DNA from: Rhexocercosporidium sp. MPI-PUGE-AT-0058
Taxonomy: Eukaryota > Ascomycota > Leotiomycetes > Helotiales
Direction of reading: 5' to 3'
Assembly (NCBI GenBank): GCA_020746875.1
Contig: JAGTJL010000001.1
Coordinates: 1,488,001 to 1,552,000 of the forward strand
DNA length: 64,000 nucleotides
The position numbers were made by a program, and so were the translations under genes. Position 1 is the stretch's first letter, and every line of letters starts with the position of its first letter. Below, in pieces: positions 49,077 to 60,790 of this stretch. Under the pieces are notes generated by a model. That model ran no database searches, was not told the origin of the DNA, and saw only the letters and a program-made list of their open reading frames with translations.

Positions 49077-49493
49077 GCACTTGCTCTATTCAATCCTATG
49101 GCCAATTAATGTAGGCTACAATTTGATTTGGAACTTGAAAGACTGCATGCAAACGCTGATGCCTGCGGATTTAATGGGTCGAGTTCACTTGGCGAGACTT
49201 GTCCCTGATGCCAGCAGTCGCTAGACTTGGGAAAGGGGTTCTACACAATTTGGTGGCTATTCAATTCGGCATCAGAGCAGGGTTCGTCACAGGCCTTCTG
49301 CGTGCAGCAGCCAGGGTATGAGCTTAGCTCGCAACTGTTGAGCTAGATCTACTTTAATGACAAAAGATCACTGACTATGCATCCCTCAGTCCCCGTACTT
49401 ACATGTTCGTCTGCACTAGTGTTTTCAAATCTCTCACGGCGTCTCCTAACTCTTTTTCTGTTATACATTCTTTCCTCTCCGTTGCAGTCGGAC
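49077..49493. other. Intergenic region upstream of the nuclease gene
   Basis: Normal composition. It holds the F-box 3' flank and the promoter side of the nuclease gene. A CT-rich run (CTCCTAACTCTTTTTCTG) lies about 50 bp before the start. No other feature. Confidence 0.4.
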
Positions 49494-50742
49494 ATGTTAC
49501 TTCTGATACATGTGTTACTGTGCTGTTGCATTTGGTCTACAAAAGCCCAGCTATGGCCAGGTCCTCGGACTACATCAATTAACGCTAAGGGCGAAAAAGT
49601 ATGGATATCTACACAAGGGACCCGAAGCACGGTCGCACTTGAATACTTAGGTACGTCTTAAATGCCTTTCACTATGGCGATCGATGTACTGATAGGAACT
49701 TCAGTAAAGGACCTCAATCGCCCAACATTAGTGTATAACTGTTATAATGTCCTTGTATTATGTAAAACAGTCAAAAGGCACCTGGGCGCAGCTACTTCCG
49801 CAACCTTTCACTATGACCGATGGGCAGGTAATACTGCTAAAGGCGAACCAAACAGGAAGGACACCCGTCGAAGTGCGAACTGTCCTAGTGTATGGATAAG
49901 TACACCAAGAGCGGATGGATCGAATAGATGTCCCGAGCCGGACCAGCCAAGAACGTGGAAATCTAAGAACACAGAGGCTGCCGTGACGCGAGACACGATC
50001 ATGATGCGAAGAGGCAGTGGAGAGCTTGGAGACCCTGTCGTAATTGATCAGGCACAATTGGCTAAGATAAAGAAAGTTCAGAATGATCAAGGGGCATGGG
50101 TGGATAAGTATATAGGTCTGGGGGCAGCCTTTACATGTGATGAATTTCCCGCTGCTAGGTACGTCTTTACGTTGCGTTTCTAGACAAGGTTCTTCTCCCT
50201 CTCCATAATGTATCTGCTTAGAGCTGATACGAATTTTCAATTAGTTGGATTGAAGGTGGTGCTGGCGCCAGTATATACTGTAAGAGAACCACAAGTCACA
50301 TAATCTTCTAAACACGCTAAAGTATATGGTACAGGTGCTCCGGACGGAAGTTTGTGTATGGGACTCGAGAACTACCTCACGAGTGAGCAGGGCTGGCAAA
50401 GTGCTGGCCATAGACGAATTCAAGTGAGTCTCCTTTTCCTTCACTCCAGCCCTTGAGAGAACCCTACATGATCTCATTTCTTCCGGATTGTGAACTTATG
50501 AACTCGCTGAGAAGGTTTTAAGAACTGCTTACTAATTATGTGAACAGACTTGGTTCAAAAAGGTTGCAGGAACGCCGCTTTCAGGCAAAAATGACCGAAA
50601 GCTGACTATTTACAAATTCGATTTCAAGTATGCCGACGAAGAAAACAATGGTAATGTAGTATGGCTTGAGCAAGGTGGTTATAAAAGATATTGCTACGGG
50701 CCTTCTCTATCAACAGGGGATGATTGCAAACCAGACTGGTGA
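49494..50742 (+). CDS. Secreted NucA/NucB-type deoxyribonuclease, about 287 aa
   Basis: Predicted extracellular DNase. Exons: 49494-49650, 49771-50158, 50245-50279, 50335-50423, 50548-50742; all introns are GT-AG and phases fit (864 nt including stop). A signal peptide MLLLIHVLLCCCIWSTKA opens the protein. TFHYDR and SANCP (residues about 64-91) match positions conserved in fungal members. The family core CDEFPAA (residues 175-181) continues after intron 2 as a short W-I-E-G-G-A-G-A stretch to Cys194, with the acidic and Glu-Gly-Gly positions kept. No stop or frameshift was found. It could also be a relative without DNase activity. Start chosen for the signal peptide. Confidence 0.72.
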
Positions 50743-51028
50743 AATCAGAGGAAGTGACAGTAAAAAGGCCCTTACATCTTATCGTTCAGATATCTAGGAT
50801 GTTCTGTTTCATCAGTTCCTTATTGGTTAGACCTTGTTGTACTTGTTGTCTGTGGTGATCCTGTTGTGAATATTATTATCATTCTCTTATTATGTTGTAA
50901 TATTAAGTCGCTCATTGGCACATCTATTGCTTCTGCGCTATGTGACAACCAGGCAACTCTCTTCATCATCCCTTCGGTACGTAAAGAGATAGATTCCAGT
51001 TTATATGAAATTGGTATTCTACAGCAAC
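50743..51028. other. 3' flank of the nuclease gene
   Basis: Normal composition. The frame at 50866-51057 runs into the transposon end and is not supported. Composition changes sharply at 51029. Confidence 0.4.
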
Positions 51029-54000
51029 CAAGGTGGTCAATAAGTAAGCTGAGTTAAACTGGTTAATTAAGCTAAGCCTTATAACGTAAGTTATTAGTTA
51101 AGGCTAGGGCTTATAATAAGTCAGTTAATAAAAGCTTAATATATAAGTGGCTTATAAGCTATAAGAATTAAATTTCTTGATTTTAAAGTGAGTTTAAGTA
51201 AGTACTAAATATAAACGATAAATAAGAAGAAGCTCGCTTAGTAAATCCTGAGCCTTTAATTAGTCGCAGCTTTTTAAAGAATAGCTTTTAATTAATTGAA
51301 TATTGCCGAAGGCGGTTAACGTTATTATTTTAATAAATCTTATAATATTAAAATTAAAGTATATTTATTAAATAATTAACGTAATTTTATTAATATAATT
51401 TCCCTTTACGCTTTACTTATAATTATTAATAATAAAGAATCTCGTGCGTCTTTTACCGCATTTTTTATATTTTTTATTAACTTATTTACAATAATAATAG
51501 TATTATAGTTATTAAAAGAGCTAAAAATACTCCGTAATCGCTGTTTCTGTCTAACTTTAACTTATAACGACAAATACGATTCTATTAAGTCTTCTAATAA
51601 ACTAATTACGACTAAATACTTTTTATATAACTTTAGAGAGCTTTTTTTTAATAATAAAAAAGCTTGCTTATTAAGATTTCTTATAAGTTATATTCTGGCG
51701 CTTATTAATAAGAGGAATCTTACGTCTTAGACTTAAAAAGTAAGCTACGCGTTAATTAATTAAATTAAGGCTTTAAAGCCGAGAATATAATATTATAAAC
51801 TTTATATAATTCTTTATTAATTTACTAGTTTTATACGCTGACTTTTATAAGCTATTATAATAAGAAATTCAGCAAAAACCGCAATTATTACTTTAATACA
51901 AATACCTTTAATAACACTCTTATATACTTATTTAATATATATAATTTAAATAAAAGAAGAAATATATAAAAAATAAAAAATAATAAACTTATAACGTAAC
52001 TTTTAGGAATTATTAATAGAAATTATAATAAAATCATTCCCTTTCGATAATAAAAGTTTAAAAACGCGTTTTTTAAATAAATTATTTACGAAAACGTTAA
52101 ATATAAAAAAGCAGCTTCTCGTCGACTCAAAAAGTGCTTTATTTTTATTAATAAAAATATAATTAACGCGTTATTTATCTTATATATTATAATCGAAAGT
52201 TAAATTCATAAGCTTTTTGTATACTTCGAGCCACAGGTTATTAAAGAAGTTCGACGCGCTAAATTACGTATAATTATTACTTTTAACGGCTAAGAATTAA
52301 AACGTAAGAAGATTAGCGTTTTTAATATTATAATATATTTTATTAATAATAAATATAAAGCCGTGACACGGCTAATTAAGTTATTAATACTTTTAAAATA
52401 TAAAAAGACTAGTATTAATATATATATTACCTTTTGAATCTCTTACTTTCGACGGCTAATTCTTTATAAATTAATACTTAATTCTCTTTTCTTTTTTATA
52501 ACGATTCAGTATTACTATTAAGAACCTTAATTACTTCGTTCTTAATAACGCGTTTAATAATAATATTATATTATAAAAATTAATAAAAGTAATAAGATTT
52601 AACTTTAAATAAAAAAGATTACGTTATATAAGTTACGTCATTAACTTAATCGCTAATATATATTTATTTAATTAAAATAAAGCCTTATTTAACGATAAAT
52701 ATAAGAGAGCTAGCGCGGCAGACCGACGAAAGCTTTAACGACGATAAAAAGAGATTAATAAGCTTTATAATTTAATTACACACGTTATAACGTTTAATAA
52801 AAGATTAGAATTATTCCTTAACTTTTAAAAGATATTAAATATTAATATAATAAAAAGAAAGAAGTAAAAGCTGATTCTCGACGGAGAAATACGTTAAAAT
52901 ATTATATATTAAATAATACGCCGCGGCTTCGAATTACGCGAATCTCTTATTTTATATGCGGCTATATTATACGTTTCGGTAAATCCTTTTAATTAAGAGA
53001 TATTTAATAACGATTATTTATTAAATAAGGAATAAGAAAGTCTTATAATTATTAAAAATTAGTTTGCGTTATTATTTTATTTTACTAAAAGACTAAAAGG
53101 TAATGTGAAGTTAATAGAAGGTATTCTGTAACTTTTATATAAAGCTTTATAAGAGGCTTTAATTATATTAAAGCATATTATAACACACTTCGAGACTCTT
53201 AAAGCTAAAGTAAAAGACAGTAAATTTAACGATTATAAAAGTATACACTAATTAATAACTCTTGCGTAAGGAGCTTATTAAAAGTAATATAAAAAGACCG
53301 ACAATTTTATAACTTAATAAGTTATAATAATGCTTTATTCTCGTTATAAATGGACTTATTTTAAAAAGAATTAAATAAGCAAATTACTATTATATTTAAC
53401 TACTGGCAAAGCTGCCTTTAAGAAGTTATAAAAAGAGAAGTATAAAGGTTAAGCGCTAGCTATTAATTCTTAATTAATATAATCGCCAGAACTTTCGCCG
53501 GCGATATCTTTAATAAAAAAAGACTACTTAAAGTCAATTCTTAACGCCGTAATACTTTAGTTAATTATAAGACGCTTTATAATAATAAGTAAGAGGCGTA
53601 ATTAATATTACTACTACTTATAAGAGCTTATTATTAATTATTTAAGTTTAATAAAATATTAAAAGCTATATAAGGTCGAGTAGCTTTAATTAACTTAAAT
53701 AGCTTTTGATTTATTAATAATTCCTGTTATAAGTTCGGAGTGCGAGAAAGTCTTTTTATTTTATATTAAATAAACAATTATAAAAGTTCTAGCTTATCTA
53801 ATTTAATATTATAATATTAAAAGTGCTTAAAAAATTAATAAAATCGTAATACTATTAAAATTATTAGTGCTTTTAATGTAATATTATTAAATATTTAAAT
53901 AAAGCCTTAACTTATTAGTCACTTATAAGTAAATCAGTTAAGCTCATTAATTGGTGTTTTAGAAGTAAGTCAGTAAGTTGCTTCTTTAGCCTCAACTGAT

Positions 54001-54031
54001 AACTGACTTACTGACTTATTGACCACCTTGC
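51029..54031. mobile_element. 3.0 kb hAT-like DNA transposon, copy 1 (RIP-mutated)
   Basis: Inverted ends CAAGGTGGTCAATAAGTAAG (left) and CAAGGTGGTCAATAAGTCAG (right, reverse-complemented), 3003 bp apart. Subterminal CAGTAAGTCAGT-type repeats lie at the right end. The first 1.76 kb is colinear with 62243-64000. No intact transposase frame; many stops. No 8 bp duplication was found at the two ends, so the hAT label rests on size and end structure only. Confidence 0.6.
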
Positions 54032-54626
54032 TTCCACTGTTCTGATCCCGGCTTCTCCAACCGCAAAGCCACCGGTACCTTAACCACCGCTAGAGCCACA
54101 ACCCCCTGCACCGCTCCCTGATACCGAAGCTCTAAGGTGCTGGCTCACAAGCCCGGCTTCGCATAAAGCCTCGGCTTCCGTGCTTTAAACCTCGGAAGTT
54201 TTAAGCTTTTAATAAAGGGTTATTCAGGGCTAAAACAGTGGCTTTATTAAGCCTTAAGCTTCCGTGTTTTAAACCTTAAAAGCTCTGGTAATATAAAGCT
54301 AGTCTTAATACAAAGCTAGTTTTAACATAAAGCTAATAACCGATGCGAGAGCAAATAGCCGATGCGAGAGCTAAATAGCTTGGCGCCTAAAAGTAGTTAT
54401 ATAGACCTAGTTTCCCCCGAAGTAATAGAATCATCATTCACACTAAATCTCATCTTTTTATAATTAATTAATAAAATAAAGTAAAGGTAATTATAGTATT
54501 CTCTTTGCCGCTGAAGTTGTCTTTTTCTTATTTTTAATTATTATAATTATTTCGTAAAAGCTTCGAATAAATAACGAATTATTTTTATATAAGTAAAGAA
54601 ATCAGAATATAAGGTTTAAATAATAA
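54032..54626. other. Less mutated block with short repeats, then AT-rich DNA
   Basis: 54032-54420 has near-normal composition. It holds two copies of AATAGCCGATGCGAGAGC-like sequence near 54340-54372 and three ATAAAGCTAGT-type repeats near 54295-54335. No gene. 54421-54626 is AT-rich and unassigned. Confidence 0.4.
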
Positions 54627-55458
54627 GGAATTATTATTCGAAACGTTTAAGGTATATTAATTATAATTTAGACTAATCTCTAGCCTTTTAAACCCTCTTT
54701 ACTCCCCTTCAAAGTAAATAAATAAAGATATTAATACGTGACCTGTACTAAGCTTGCAAATCTTCCGTAAAACCCCCGACCCTTCTTATACTAGATTCCA
54801 CTCCTGACAGAACAATTCCGAATTAAATCCGACTTAATATCGCTCTTTATACGACCTTCAAAAAGCCGACAAAATAGACCTTTCCGCTATTAACGCTATT
54901 AACGTAACTTCTCGCTCTTCTTCTCCGTTAAGTATTAATCGCTCTCGCTGCTTTTGATACCGATCAATTAATTACTACGTCTCCGTTTGTCCTATACCGC
55001 CACGGCCAGATTCTCTAGTTTAAATACATTCAATTCAACTAACTGTGCGATTTCAGCTTACTTAAACTAATCGCATAGTTTCTAATCTTATATTGTTACG
55101 CCTACCGGTCCATAAGTAACGTCAGCTTATAATTAACGTAGCTTTATAATTAAAAGAGCTAAAAAGAAAGTTAATATTATAAGAATCGATATTATATTTA
55201 ATACTTTATTAAAATATAAATATAAAATAAAATTAATTTAAAAAAAGAATAAAAAGAATAAGAAATATAAAAATAAATTTTAATTTTTTAAAAAAGTAAT
55301 ATAATAATAAATATACTTTAATTAAATTAAGATTTTAAGGCAAGTCCGACCTTTTCTAATTCCTTATATATATATCTTCTTCTTATATAATAGTTTTATA
55401 GTTTTTGTATTTTAAGTATTAAATTTATTTTTACGTTTAAAGCTCTTGCGTCGTTATA
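54627..55458 (+). mobile_element. Gag-type LTR element D2 remnant
   Basis: Plus-strand gag relic with a zinc-knuckle frame near 54945-54995 (compare CFRCGSTDYYVSVC in D1), ending in an LTR at 55300-55458 that matches the reverse complement of the D1 LTRs. Its left part (54627-54720) is the reverse complement of 59945-60046. The 5' LTR is missing. Confidence 0.6.
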
Positions 55459-56048
55459 ATATTTAAATAAAAGAAGAAATCCTTATAACTTAACTTTATA
55501 TTTATTAAATAAATTATAATTTAAGTTATTATTTATTAAATTATTAAATAATATATTCTTACTTATCTCGGGTTACTTTAATTTTATAAAAATATATAAG
55601 CGTTTAAGAATATCTTTTAAGCTTTCGACGCTTAAGACTTAATATTATTTTTTCTTATATTTTTTTTAATATTAAATAGCTTTTATTTTCTAACGTATAT
55701 AATAATATATACTTTTCTTTTTATTTAAAAAGTTTTCTTTATTATTTTAAAATATTTTTTTACTTTTAGCTTTTAAAAATTATTTTACGCTTATTATATA
55801 AACTTAAAATAATTATAAACTTAAAATAATTATAATCTTTAAATTAATAACTCTTTTACTTATAAAAGCGATAAAATATAATATAATTAATATAATTCTT
55901 TTTCTTATCGTTCTTACTTTTATTAAAAAATTAAGAACCGAAAATTAAAAAAGCGCCGTTAAATACGCGCTTTTTATTATTATTCCCAGAATATTCTTTA
56001 TAGCTTCTCTTACGAAATACGCTATTCTTAAGATTGTTATTATTTTAT
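55459..56048 (-). repeat. Repeat E, copy 3, left segment
   Basis: Colinear with 16791-17352. Interrupted at 56049 by LTR element D1. Confidence 0.7.
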
Positions 56049-57905
56049 TATAACGATATAAAAGCTTTAGACGTAAAAATAAACTTAATATATAAAATAT
56101 TAAAATTATAAAATTATTATATAAAAAGGAATTATATATATAAAGAATCGGAGGAGAGTCGGACTTATTTTAAATCTTTAATTTAGCCGAAGTATATTTA
56201 TTATTATATTACTTTTTTAAGAAACCGAAGCTTATTCTTATACTTTTTATCTTTTTTTTTTTTAATTTTTTTTTTATTTTTTTATCTTTTTTTTTATTTT
56301 TTTTATATTTTTTTATCTTTTTTTTTATTCTTTTTTTAAATTAATTTTATTATTATATTTATATTTTAATAAAATATTAAATATAATATTAATTCTTATA
56401 ATATTAATTTCTCGTTCTAGTTTTTTTTAATTATAAAGCTACGTTATTTATAAGCTAAGGTTGTTTATAAACTAATAAACGAGAATATATGCCGGAAACT
56501 ATAATTAATTTAAACTAATTAAAATCGGACCGCAGAAGTTATACGGGGCTGAATTAATTATATACGAACCGGTTCCTAAAGAGATTCGGACCGCGGTAAA
56601 AGTATTAGGCAGACAGAGACGTAATAATCGGTCGAGCCGCATCGAAAACAGCGAAAACGATTTATATTAAGAGTAAAAGAGCGAGAGCTTACGTCGATGA
56701 CGTTAATAACGGAAAGGTCTATTTTATCGGCCTTTTGAAAGTCGTATAAAAAGCGGTGCTAAGTCGGACTTAATCTGGAATAGTTCCTAAAGGTATATAT
56801 AGCCGTAAATACCGTAAAAGTCGATTAAAAGGTATATCTCTTATAAAAAGAAACGAATTTTAAGTATTTTTTTTAAAAAAAAAGTAATATTTAAAATATC
56901 GTATTTTTAAAACTTTTATTTAAAATATTCGGAAAAGTATAGCTGTAACGTGTCGATTTTCTTTTTATTATTTTAATTTTAACTTCCTGCTTCGTTAAGC
57001 GTTATTTTAAAAGAAATCAGGAATTTATAAAAGCTACCGGTTTAAGCTAACTTATAAAGCTTTATCTTTGCACGTTATATTTTATTTTCGATTTTATTAT
57101 ACTTATTAAGTTAATTTAAAATCGCATAATAATCGTATATAAAAGTAAAATTCGTGTGTTTTAAGAGCTTTAAGTAAAGGGCAGCCGGTTTAAAATTAAA
57201 TCGAAAGTAAACATACGCAAATTAAACTTGCGAATCGCTAATTGCTTTACTATTTATATTAAGTACGAGCTGAAATTGCGCTAGCTAAATATCGTAATAT
57301 AATTATATGTCGTTAAACTTTAAAAGGTCCGGGAGTTAACGTTTCGGCTTCTTCGAAGACGTTTTAAATCGGTTTCGGACTTAATCTTAAATTAAAATTA
57401 AAGAGTTTCGTAAAGAAATAATTATTAAAAAAAGAGCATCGATTTAAGAGTCTTTATAAATAAGCTCGTCAATAAATTATTAACGGAAAACTTATAATTA
57501 TTATTAAAAGTCTATAATAAGAAAAGAAATTAAAGAAGAAGGTTTAATTTTAAAGTATTATATAATATTAAAAATAATAAGCTAAATATAAAAGAATTGT
57601 ATATAAGTAAAAATACGTATAAAAAATAAAAGTCAGTAAGTGATATTAACGATAAAATCAACGACTTTAATTTAATCGAGCAGTAAAAGAAATAATAGCA
57701 GTAGTAGTAAATACTTTAAACGCACGTAAAGGAGTTTTTATATAATATAACGACGCAAAAGCCTTAGACGTAAAGATAAACTTAATACTTAAAATATAAA
57801 AACTATAAAGTTATTATATAAGAAGGAGTTATATATATAAGGAGTCGGAGGAGAGTCGGACCTGTTCCGGACCCCTGACTTAGCCGAAGCATACCTGTCG
57901 TTATA
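56049..57905 (-). mobile_element. Gag-only LTR element D1 (1857 bp)
   Basis: Two 160 bp LTRs (56049-56208 and 57746-57905) start TATAACGA and end TCGTTATA (TG...CA before RIP). Flanks are TTTAT (56044-56048) and CTTAT (57906-57910), a target duplication with one transition. On the minus strand a CCHC zinc-knuckle region reads CFRCGSTDYYVSVC near 56680-56640, with the His read as Tyr. No reverse transcriptase, protease or integrase is seen and there is no room for them. A 90 bp T-rich tract (56243-56340) lies inside the 3' LTR side. Confidence 0.75.
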
Positions 57906-57910
57906 CTTAT

Positions 57911-57982
57911 CGCCTCCGTTATACTTAGCTTTCGATATATTAAAAGATATTCTTTAAGTTTTTTTAATAAAAAAACTTAATA
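57911..57982 (-). repeat. Repeat E, copy 3, short middle segment
   Basis: Matches about 17353-17427. It lies between element D1 and the 283 bp TIR element. Confidence 0.65.
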
Positions 57983-58265
57983 TTGTAGAGGGGAAAACAC
58001 CAAGCACACAACAAGAGGGTAGTAAAGCAAGTGCCGGAGGGTAAACGTAGGAAATACCTATTTAATAAATACTAAAGATATTATATATTTAAGGAGTATA
58101 ATTTATTAAAGGAGGAGAGAGGTATAGTTTGAATAAGAAGGAAAAGTTATAATAATAAGAATTGTTATTGTCCTTAAAGGATGTTACCTTAGAGGCTATC
58201 TTAAATACAGTAAGATGCAGCTCAATCACGTGACAAATGGGCCTCTGAGGTCAACCCCACCACAA
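57983..58265 (+). mobile_element. 283 bp TIR element (MITE-like), well preserved copy
   Basis: Ends TTGTAGAGGGG (left) and TTGTGGTGGGG (right, reverse-complemented), with TA on both sides (57981-57982 and 58266-58267). Repeat E copy 2 has the uninterrupted sequence with one TA near 17426, so this is a clean insertion. TA duplication fits a Tc1/mariner-type non-autonomous element. It contains many CpA/TpG sites, so it has escaped RIP, unlike the copy at 3850-4132. Confidence 0.8.
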
Positions 58266-60050
58266 TATCGTTAGCCAGTTTCTTTTATTATCAATAAATA
58301 CTAAAAGGGTTTATAAACGCGTAAAAATTAATTTACTACGCCGTTAATATGTACGTAATTATTTTATAAAAATTAATAATAATATTATTATTAAATATCC
58401 GAGTATTATAATCCTTAATAAATATAATAAACCGTCGGCATATCGCTTAAACAGACTCGCCTAGTTATTAGCAAAACCGCTTAATATTCTTAATTACTTT
58501 AGCGCTTCGAGTTTCTTTAAAAGTATAAAGCTACTTTAAGAAATTAATAAATAAATTTTATATTAATAAAATACCCTCGAGTCTAATTATAATTTACTTT
58601 ATATTATTTTAATAAATTAATAAATCGCTTTTTATATTTATAATTATAACGCGTACTCAATTCGCATACGTATTATAATTATATAAGCGAGCTTTAAAAA
58701 TCTTTTCTTAAGTATTTTTTTAATTTTATAAACTTTTAAAATTCTTTTTTTTATATTTTTTAAAGATTATAATTATAAGGCATTTTTTACAATCGCGCTT
58801 ATTTTTTATTTAAATTATAATATATTTTAATAAAATATAAGCGTTTAAATTTAAATATATTAATAATATTATTTTAAGTTTATAAATTACGTGATTTATC
58901 GTAAGTAATACGATTATTTCCCGAGGATATCCCGGGGCCAGTAACGTTTTAAGCTTAATAACATCCTTATTAAGCGAGTATTATAAGCTAAGTAAATTAG
59001 CTTTTAACTTCAAATTAAAGTTAGATTCTATTAAAAGTAACTTAAAGTCTTTTATTAAAATAATAATAAAATCTAATATTATATTATAAGTTTATTAAAA
59101 GCTTTTTTTAATTATATATTATTTATTTATTATATTTGTATAAACGACGGAGATTGCCCGGAAGCGACGAAATTTAATAAGACTATTTTTATAATAAGTA
59201 AGCCGCATCTTCGTATAAGTATCCTTAATTTTAAACTCAGTTAATAAACGCATATACTCTTCGAGTTCGCGCTGCTTTTAAGCGATTTATTCTTTTAATA
59301 AATATATTTAAAGCTATAAGATTAATATTAATATTAAAAATGGAAAAGATTATATTATTTATTACGTAATTAAATATATTTAAATCACTTTTAATTTAAG
59401 TTATAACTTTACTTTTTTTTTACGAATATAAATAAATTAATTATAAGTATAAGAAGATTCCTTATTATTATTACCGCAAGTATTTTAAAGCAATTTATTA
59501 TTAAAAGCATTTTTGCTTTTAATTATATAAAAGAGATTTATAGATTTTATAATTTCATAAAGAATATTATAAGTAATACCGTCAAAACGAGTATTACTTA
59601 TAAGTTTAGCGTTATTAAATATAATTACTTAATAAAGAACTATTCTTTTATTTTTTATATTACTTTTTATAAAATAAAGAGATTAATTTATTAAATAAAG
59701 TTTATAATAAGTAAAACTTCGTAAAAGTTTAAAGAAAATATATTTAAAGAATTAATTTTTAGCTTTTAAAGAAGTCTAAAGAAGAAGCGTATATATAGAA
59801 AAAGTTACTTATAAAAAGAAGCAAACGCCGGCGTGACTAAAAATATAAGTGTGACTAATTCTACTAATACCGTAGAAGCCTCGGCCCCCTTATGCTACGG
59901 GCCCGATTCCGTACAGATAGAATGGATGGGCATACACATGACAACTTCATTTAATAAAGGATTTAAGAGACTAAAGATTAGTTTGAATTACAGCTACTAT
60001 ACCCTAAACGTTTCGAATAGTAATTCCTTATTATTTTGAACCTTACAGAG
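58266..60050 (-). repeat. Repeat E, copy 3, right segment
   Basis: Colinear with 17428-19084 and, in part, 13370-14040. On the minus strand a gag-like piece LTYYKNSLIKFRRFRAIS is read near 59230-59160. The last 220 bp (59830-60050) have almost normal composition. The open plus frame at 59833-60039 lies here and belongs to the repeat. A part (59945-60046) is also found inverted at 54627-54720. Confidence 0.6.
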
Positions 60051-60790
60051 TAATACAGCAGTTAAGATAATCTGGAACTGGGGCTAAGTATAGAAGCGTA
60101 TCACTGTTAATAATATAAAGATTAGCTTCCGTCTTTACAACGACGCAGACAGTTCGACTCTAGGATCTATGATTATCATGGATTTTGTCCTTTTAAGTAT
60201 CGCAAAATCCAAATGTAAAGCGGGCACTTTCCAAGGATCGAGTTAACAGCGGCTTTATAGGCTTGATTTTGGTTAATGTTAGACCCGGAGACAAGATCAT
60301 AGGCTACTGGAGCTCAGACCAGATTCTCACCGCCAGTCATCACAGAAGCGTAGTGAATCATGCTTGACTCTCTAGTTCCAGAATGAATGAAAAGAAAGCC
60401 TACTATGCCTCCGAGAAAATGAGAAGGCATCGGTTTTATCAAACAAGCTCGAACCTTGTATGAATTGTTGTGCATCCAAAACGTCAATAAATATGCAACC
60501 GACGACATCTCAGCCCCGAAGCGAGGAAACGCAATCTGTGATAGGTTCAAAGTACGACTAGCAGCTTCAAATCTCACTACATGTTTTCTTACATGGGAAT
60601 GGAAGCGAGCCGAATAGTATGGGAGACGCCTCCCCTCCCTCTCTTAAAAACGGCATCCATCAGCAACATTGGCTTCCACAAGAACACGTCTGCAGAGTTC
60701 ACTAGTAAGTCGGCCCGGCTATATATATGACCAGCTTGCCCTTGAATTCTTGACTCTATATCCATTTAATGAAAGTTTCCGGACTCAATC
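60051..60790. other. Intergenic DNA and hydrolase promoter
   Basis: Normal composition. An 87-codon minus frame (60314-60577) has no recognised motif and no further support. CTATATATATGACC near 60719-60732 is a possible TATA element about 60 bp before the hydrolase start. Confidence 0.4.

Noticed and set aside
57983..58265. Solo LTR interpretation (TG...CA with ATAT flanks)
   Set aside because: Longer imperfect inverted ends and the TA-only empty site in repeat E fit a TA-targeting element better. The LTR reading is not fully excluded.
60314..60577. An 87-codon minus ORF upstream of the hydrolase gene
   Set aside because: No recognisable motif, no splice context, and it overlaps the likely upstream region of the hydrolase gene.
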